64,000 nucleotides of DNA from contig NZ_FRBL01000004.1 of the NCBI RefSeq assembly GCF_900142605.1, positions 248,001-312,000 of the forward strand. Reading direction: 5' to 3'. Made by a program: the position numbers and the translations under genes. This stretch comes from Chitinophaga jiangningensis (GTDB lineage: Bacteria; Bacteroidota; Bacteroidia; Chitinophagales; Chitinophagaceae). This document shows, piece by piece, positions 63,023-64,000 of the stretch (the stretch's first letter is position 1; each line of letters starts with the position of its first letter). The notes beneath the pieces are model-generated. The model saw nothing but the letters and a program-made list of their open reading frames with translations. It did not search any database and had not been told where the DNA came from.

Positions 63023-63089
63023 TCTTGCGTTACCTGTTTCCTACACCAGATTTAGTATTTTAAACAATTCAAAAGAGGCTTAACGACAT

Positions 63090-64000
63090 ATGGATATACA
63101 GGCTATTAAAAACAGGTTTGGCATTATCGGCAATAGCCCGGCGTTGAATTACGCACTGCAGGTGGCTGTACAGGTAGCCAATACCGACCTCACCGTACTG
63201 ATCAACGGGGAAAGTGGTGTTGGTAAGGAAGTATTCTCTCAGATCATCCATGCGTTAAGTGCCCGCAAGCATAACCCGTTTATCGCGGTAAACTGCGGCG
63301 CCATACCTGAAGGTACCATCGACTCCGAATTATTTGGTCACGAAAAAGGCTCGTTTACCGGCGCCGTAGATAACCGCAAAGGTTATTTCGAAACCGTAAA
63401 CGGCGGTACCATCTTTTTGGATGAAATCGGTGAAATGCCACTGGGCACTCAGGCCAGATTACTGCGTGTACTCGAAACCGGTGAATATATTAGGGTAGGT
63501 TCTTCCAAAGTACAAAAAACAGATGTACGCGTAATAGCCGCCACCAACAGGGATTTACTGGAACGCACCCAGCAGGGTAAATTCCGCGAAGACCTCTACT
63601 ACCGCCTCAATACCGTGCCTATCCGGGTACCGGCGCTGCGCGACAGAAAAGAAGACATTCCTTTGCTGTTCCGCAAATTTTCTGTGGACTTCTCTGAAAA
63701 ATATAAAACCCCTTCCATCCAGCTGGACGACGAAGCACGTAACATGCTCGTCAATTATCCATGGAGAGGGAATGTAAGGGAACTGAAAAATATCGCGGAG
63801 CAGATTTCGGTATTGTCGACCGACAAAATGGTTACGGCCACCGACCTGAAACGCTTCCTGCCGGAGCATCCGGAAATGAACAGACTGCCCATGCTGGCCG
63901 CTCCGCAGCAACAAAGCGGGGGCGACTTCGCCAGTGAAAGAGACATTCTTTACAAGCTGTTCTTCGACATGAAAAAAGATGTGACAGAGCTGAAGAAGAT
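63090..64000 (+). CDS. Sigma-54-type AAA+ transcription activator, truncated by window end
   Basis: The ATG at 63090 opens MDIQAIKNRFGIIGNSPALNYALQ; the frame is open to the last base. The AAA+ domain starts directly, with no receiver or GAF: Walker A GESGVGKE, the loop GSFTGA (usual GAFTGA, needed to contact sigma-54), Walker B GTIFLDEIGE and RVIAATNRDL with the arginine region FREDLYYRLN. The C-terminal helix-turn-helix is beyond the window. Such short activators are common next to miaB in Bacteroidota. Whether this strain has sigma-54 cannot be seen here. Confidence 0.92.
   Translation, partial: MDIQAIKNRFGIIGNSPALNYALQVAVQVANTDLTVLINGESGVGKEVFSQIIHALSARKHNPFIAVNCGAIPEGTIDSELFGHEKGSFTGAVDNRKGYFETVNGGTIFLDEIGEMPLGTQARLLRVLETGEYIRVGSSKVQKTDVRVIAATNRDLLERTQQGKFREDLYYRLNTVPIRVPALRDRKEDIPLLFRKFSVDFSEKYKTPSIQLDDEARNMLVNYPWRGNVRELKNIAEQISVLSTDKMVTATDLKRFLPEHPEMNRLPMLAAPQQQSGGDFASERDILYKLFFDMKKDVTELKK

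Noticed and set aside
1..64000. A prophage, integrative element or insertion sequence
   Set aside because: No transposase, integrase, phage structural gene or att-like direct repeat was found. The tRNA-His pair has no truncated tRNA copy near it.

Overview
The window reads as chromosomal DNA of a Bacteroidota bacterium, most likely a Chitinophagaceae (Chitinophaga-like). The evidence is a SusC/SusD pair, several TonB-dependent receptors with carboxypeptidase-like N-terminal domains, SPII lipoproteins, DUF2911/DUF2279/DUF445 families, WG-repeat proteins, and promoters of the Bacteroidota type (TAnnTTTG -7 box). No phage, plasmid or insertion sequence is visible. Almost all genes are intact; the clearest broken gene is a frameshifted DUF1016 (YhcG-type) nuclease gene.

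Layout. 1-11 kb: a secreted NTF2-like protein, a secreted GH95-like glycosidase whose 3' end is duplicated into a 206-bp tandem repeat, a lipocalin, two overlapping WG-repeat genes and a pectinesterase, then about 1.1 kb of non-coding DNA with a 312-bp direct repeat. 11.4-16.2 kb: a SusC/SusD pair. 16.4-24 kb: a receiver-like protein, MgtC, an NTF2-like protein, a periplasmic HAD phosphatase, a patatin, a PL14-like lipoprotein, an orphan OmpR-type regulator and an LTA-synthase-like membrane enzyme. 24-35.5 kb: a hybrid histidine kinase, bioA, a DUF2911 protein, two START-like proteins, an ABC-2 permease, sppA, folK, a deoxynucleoside kinase and a BaiN-like flavoprotein. 35.6-46.5 kb: an MG2/TonB-plug protein, then an opposing operon aspA-ansB-dcu-porin, a lipase and two proteins of unknown function. 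46.8-48.4 kb: two tandem tRNA-His genes and the frameshifted DUF1016 gene. 48.5-64 kb: DUF445, two tandem TonB-dependent receptors, pcm, a phosphohexomutase, DUF2279, a PyrR-like phosphoribosyltransferase, a two-gene membrane iron-sulfur oxidoreductase, a conserved hypothetical protein, miaB and the start of a sigma-54-type AAA+ regulator.

How genes work together. aspA, ansB, dcu and the porin form a coherent route: asparagine enters through the outer membrane, is deamidated to aspartate and then to fumarate, and C4-dicarboxylates are exchanged by Dcu. The split iron-sulfur pair (58767-60885) looks like a quinone reductase of the HdrD/EMO type. Three carbohydrate-active proteins (GH95-like, CE8, PL14-like) are scattered rather than gathered into one polysaccharide utilisation locus.

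The most unusual signal is non-coding. At least 18 long inverted repeats lie mainly at gene ends, with gene-specific stems but one common apex: a C-NNN-G triloop, in 12 of 18 cases C(GNA)G or its complement. Several are chained head to tail and share their foot bases. The 206-bp and 312-bp tandem repeats and a four-copy REP-like palindrome add to this picture.
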